Assembly: GCA_007120055.1 (NCBI GenBank) | Contig: SKOL01000505.1 | Span: forward strand, 1 to 5,222 | Direction of reading: 5' to 3' | DNA: 5,222 bases | Origin: Anaerobacillus sp. | Lineage (GTDB): Bacteria; Bacillota; Bacilli; Bacillales_H; Anaerobacillaceae | Shown: one piece after another, positions 5,098-5,222 of the stretch | Layout of the letters: the number at the start of each line of letters is the position of its first letter | Position numbering within the stretch: the stretch's first letter is position 1 | Position numbers and translations under genes: made by a program | Notes under the pieces: model-generated | What the model saw: only the letters and a program-made list of their open reading frames with translations | What the model was told of the DNA's origin: nothing | The model's database searches: none

Positions 5098-5222
5098 TTA
5101 ATTAACAGTCACTAATTCTACTGGTCCATGATCATCGCAATGGTCACCGTGGACGTGATGAAGTCGTCCATTCACTAAATAATCGAAATGATCTCCATGA
5201 GGGACGAGTTCGTGACCACAAT
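5098..5222 (-). CDS. C-terminal part of a His/Asp-rich, probably metal-binding protein (partial)
   Basis: The last 40 codons of a leftward gene run off the right edge of the window; the stop is TAA at 5100-5098. The visible tail begins CGHELVPHGDHFDYLVNGRL and continues HHVHGDHCDDHGPVELV. Eight His, five Asp and two Cys in 40 residues, arranged as HGDHxDYLVxGxLHHxHGDHCDDHG, strongly suggest coordination of zinc or a similar metal ion. I recall this pattern, often repeated, from small uncharacterised bacterial proteins, some encoded near metal-efflux ATPases, but cannot name the family. The dense pattern and lack of stops make a chance frame unlikely. Full length, start and promoter are outside the window. 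Metal identity and role (storage, buffering or delivery) are inferred. Confidence 0.75.
   Translation of the reverse strand, partial: CGHELVPHGDHFDYLVNGRLHHVHGDHCDDHGPVELVTVN

Overview
The window looks like chromosomal DNA of an endospore-forming, low-GC Gram-positive bacterium of the Bacillaceae. The evidence is an intact sporulation sigma factor gene (sigK), strong Bacillus-type Shine-Dalgarno sequences, GTG starts, a textbook CcpA cre box, A+T-rich intergenic DNA, and near its right end a short dispersed repeat of a kind I recognise from Bacillaceae genomes.

Layout: (1) 18-1392, plus strand: scoA-scoB, the two subunits of a 3-oxoacid (succinyl-CoA:acetoacetate type) CoA-transferase, closed by a strong intrinsic terminator at 1422-1456. 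(2) 1457-1846: no convincing gene. Most of it is a repeat-rich, MITE-like block (about 1466-1775) with imperfect terminal inverted repeats, three to four decayed tandem units of about 50 bp, and two strong hairpins, followed by a weak terminator-like hairpin for the gene to its right. (3) 1847-3769, minus strand: a two-gene operon with a 90-residue two-helix membrane protein and then a 549-residue sodium:solute symporter of the acetate/monocarboxylate type. The stop codon of the first gene touches the start codon of the second. (4) 3770-4235: a divergent, very A+T-rich control region. Its left part carries the symporter promoter with a perfect cre box over the -35 element; its right part leads to sigK. 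(5) 4236-4946, plus strand: pro-sigma-K, followed by a terminator. (6) 5021-5097: a dispersed repeat. (7) 5098-5222, minus strand: the last 40 codons of a His/Asp/Cys-rich, probably metal-binding protein that runs off the window.

How the parts may work together: scoAB activates acetoacetate (or a related short-chain acid) to its CoA ester, and the convergent symporter could import short-chain monocarboxylates. The cre box suggests that uptake is shut down by CcpA when a preferred sugar is present. This metabolic link is inference from proximity; the two units are not co-transcribed. sigK acts late in the mother cell during sporulation and has no evident functional tie to its neighbours. The least explained part of the window is the structured repeat block at 1466-1775.
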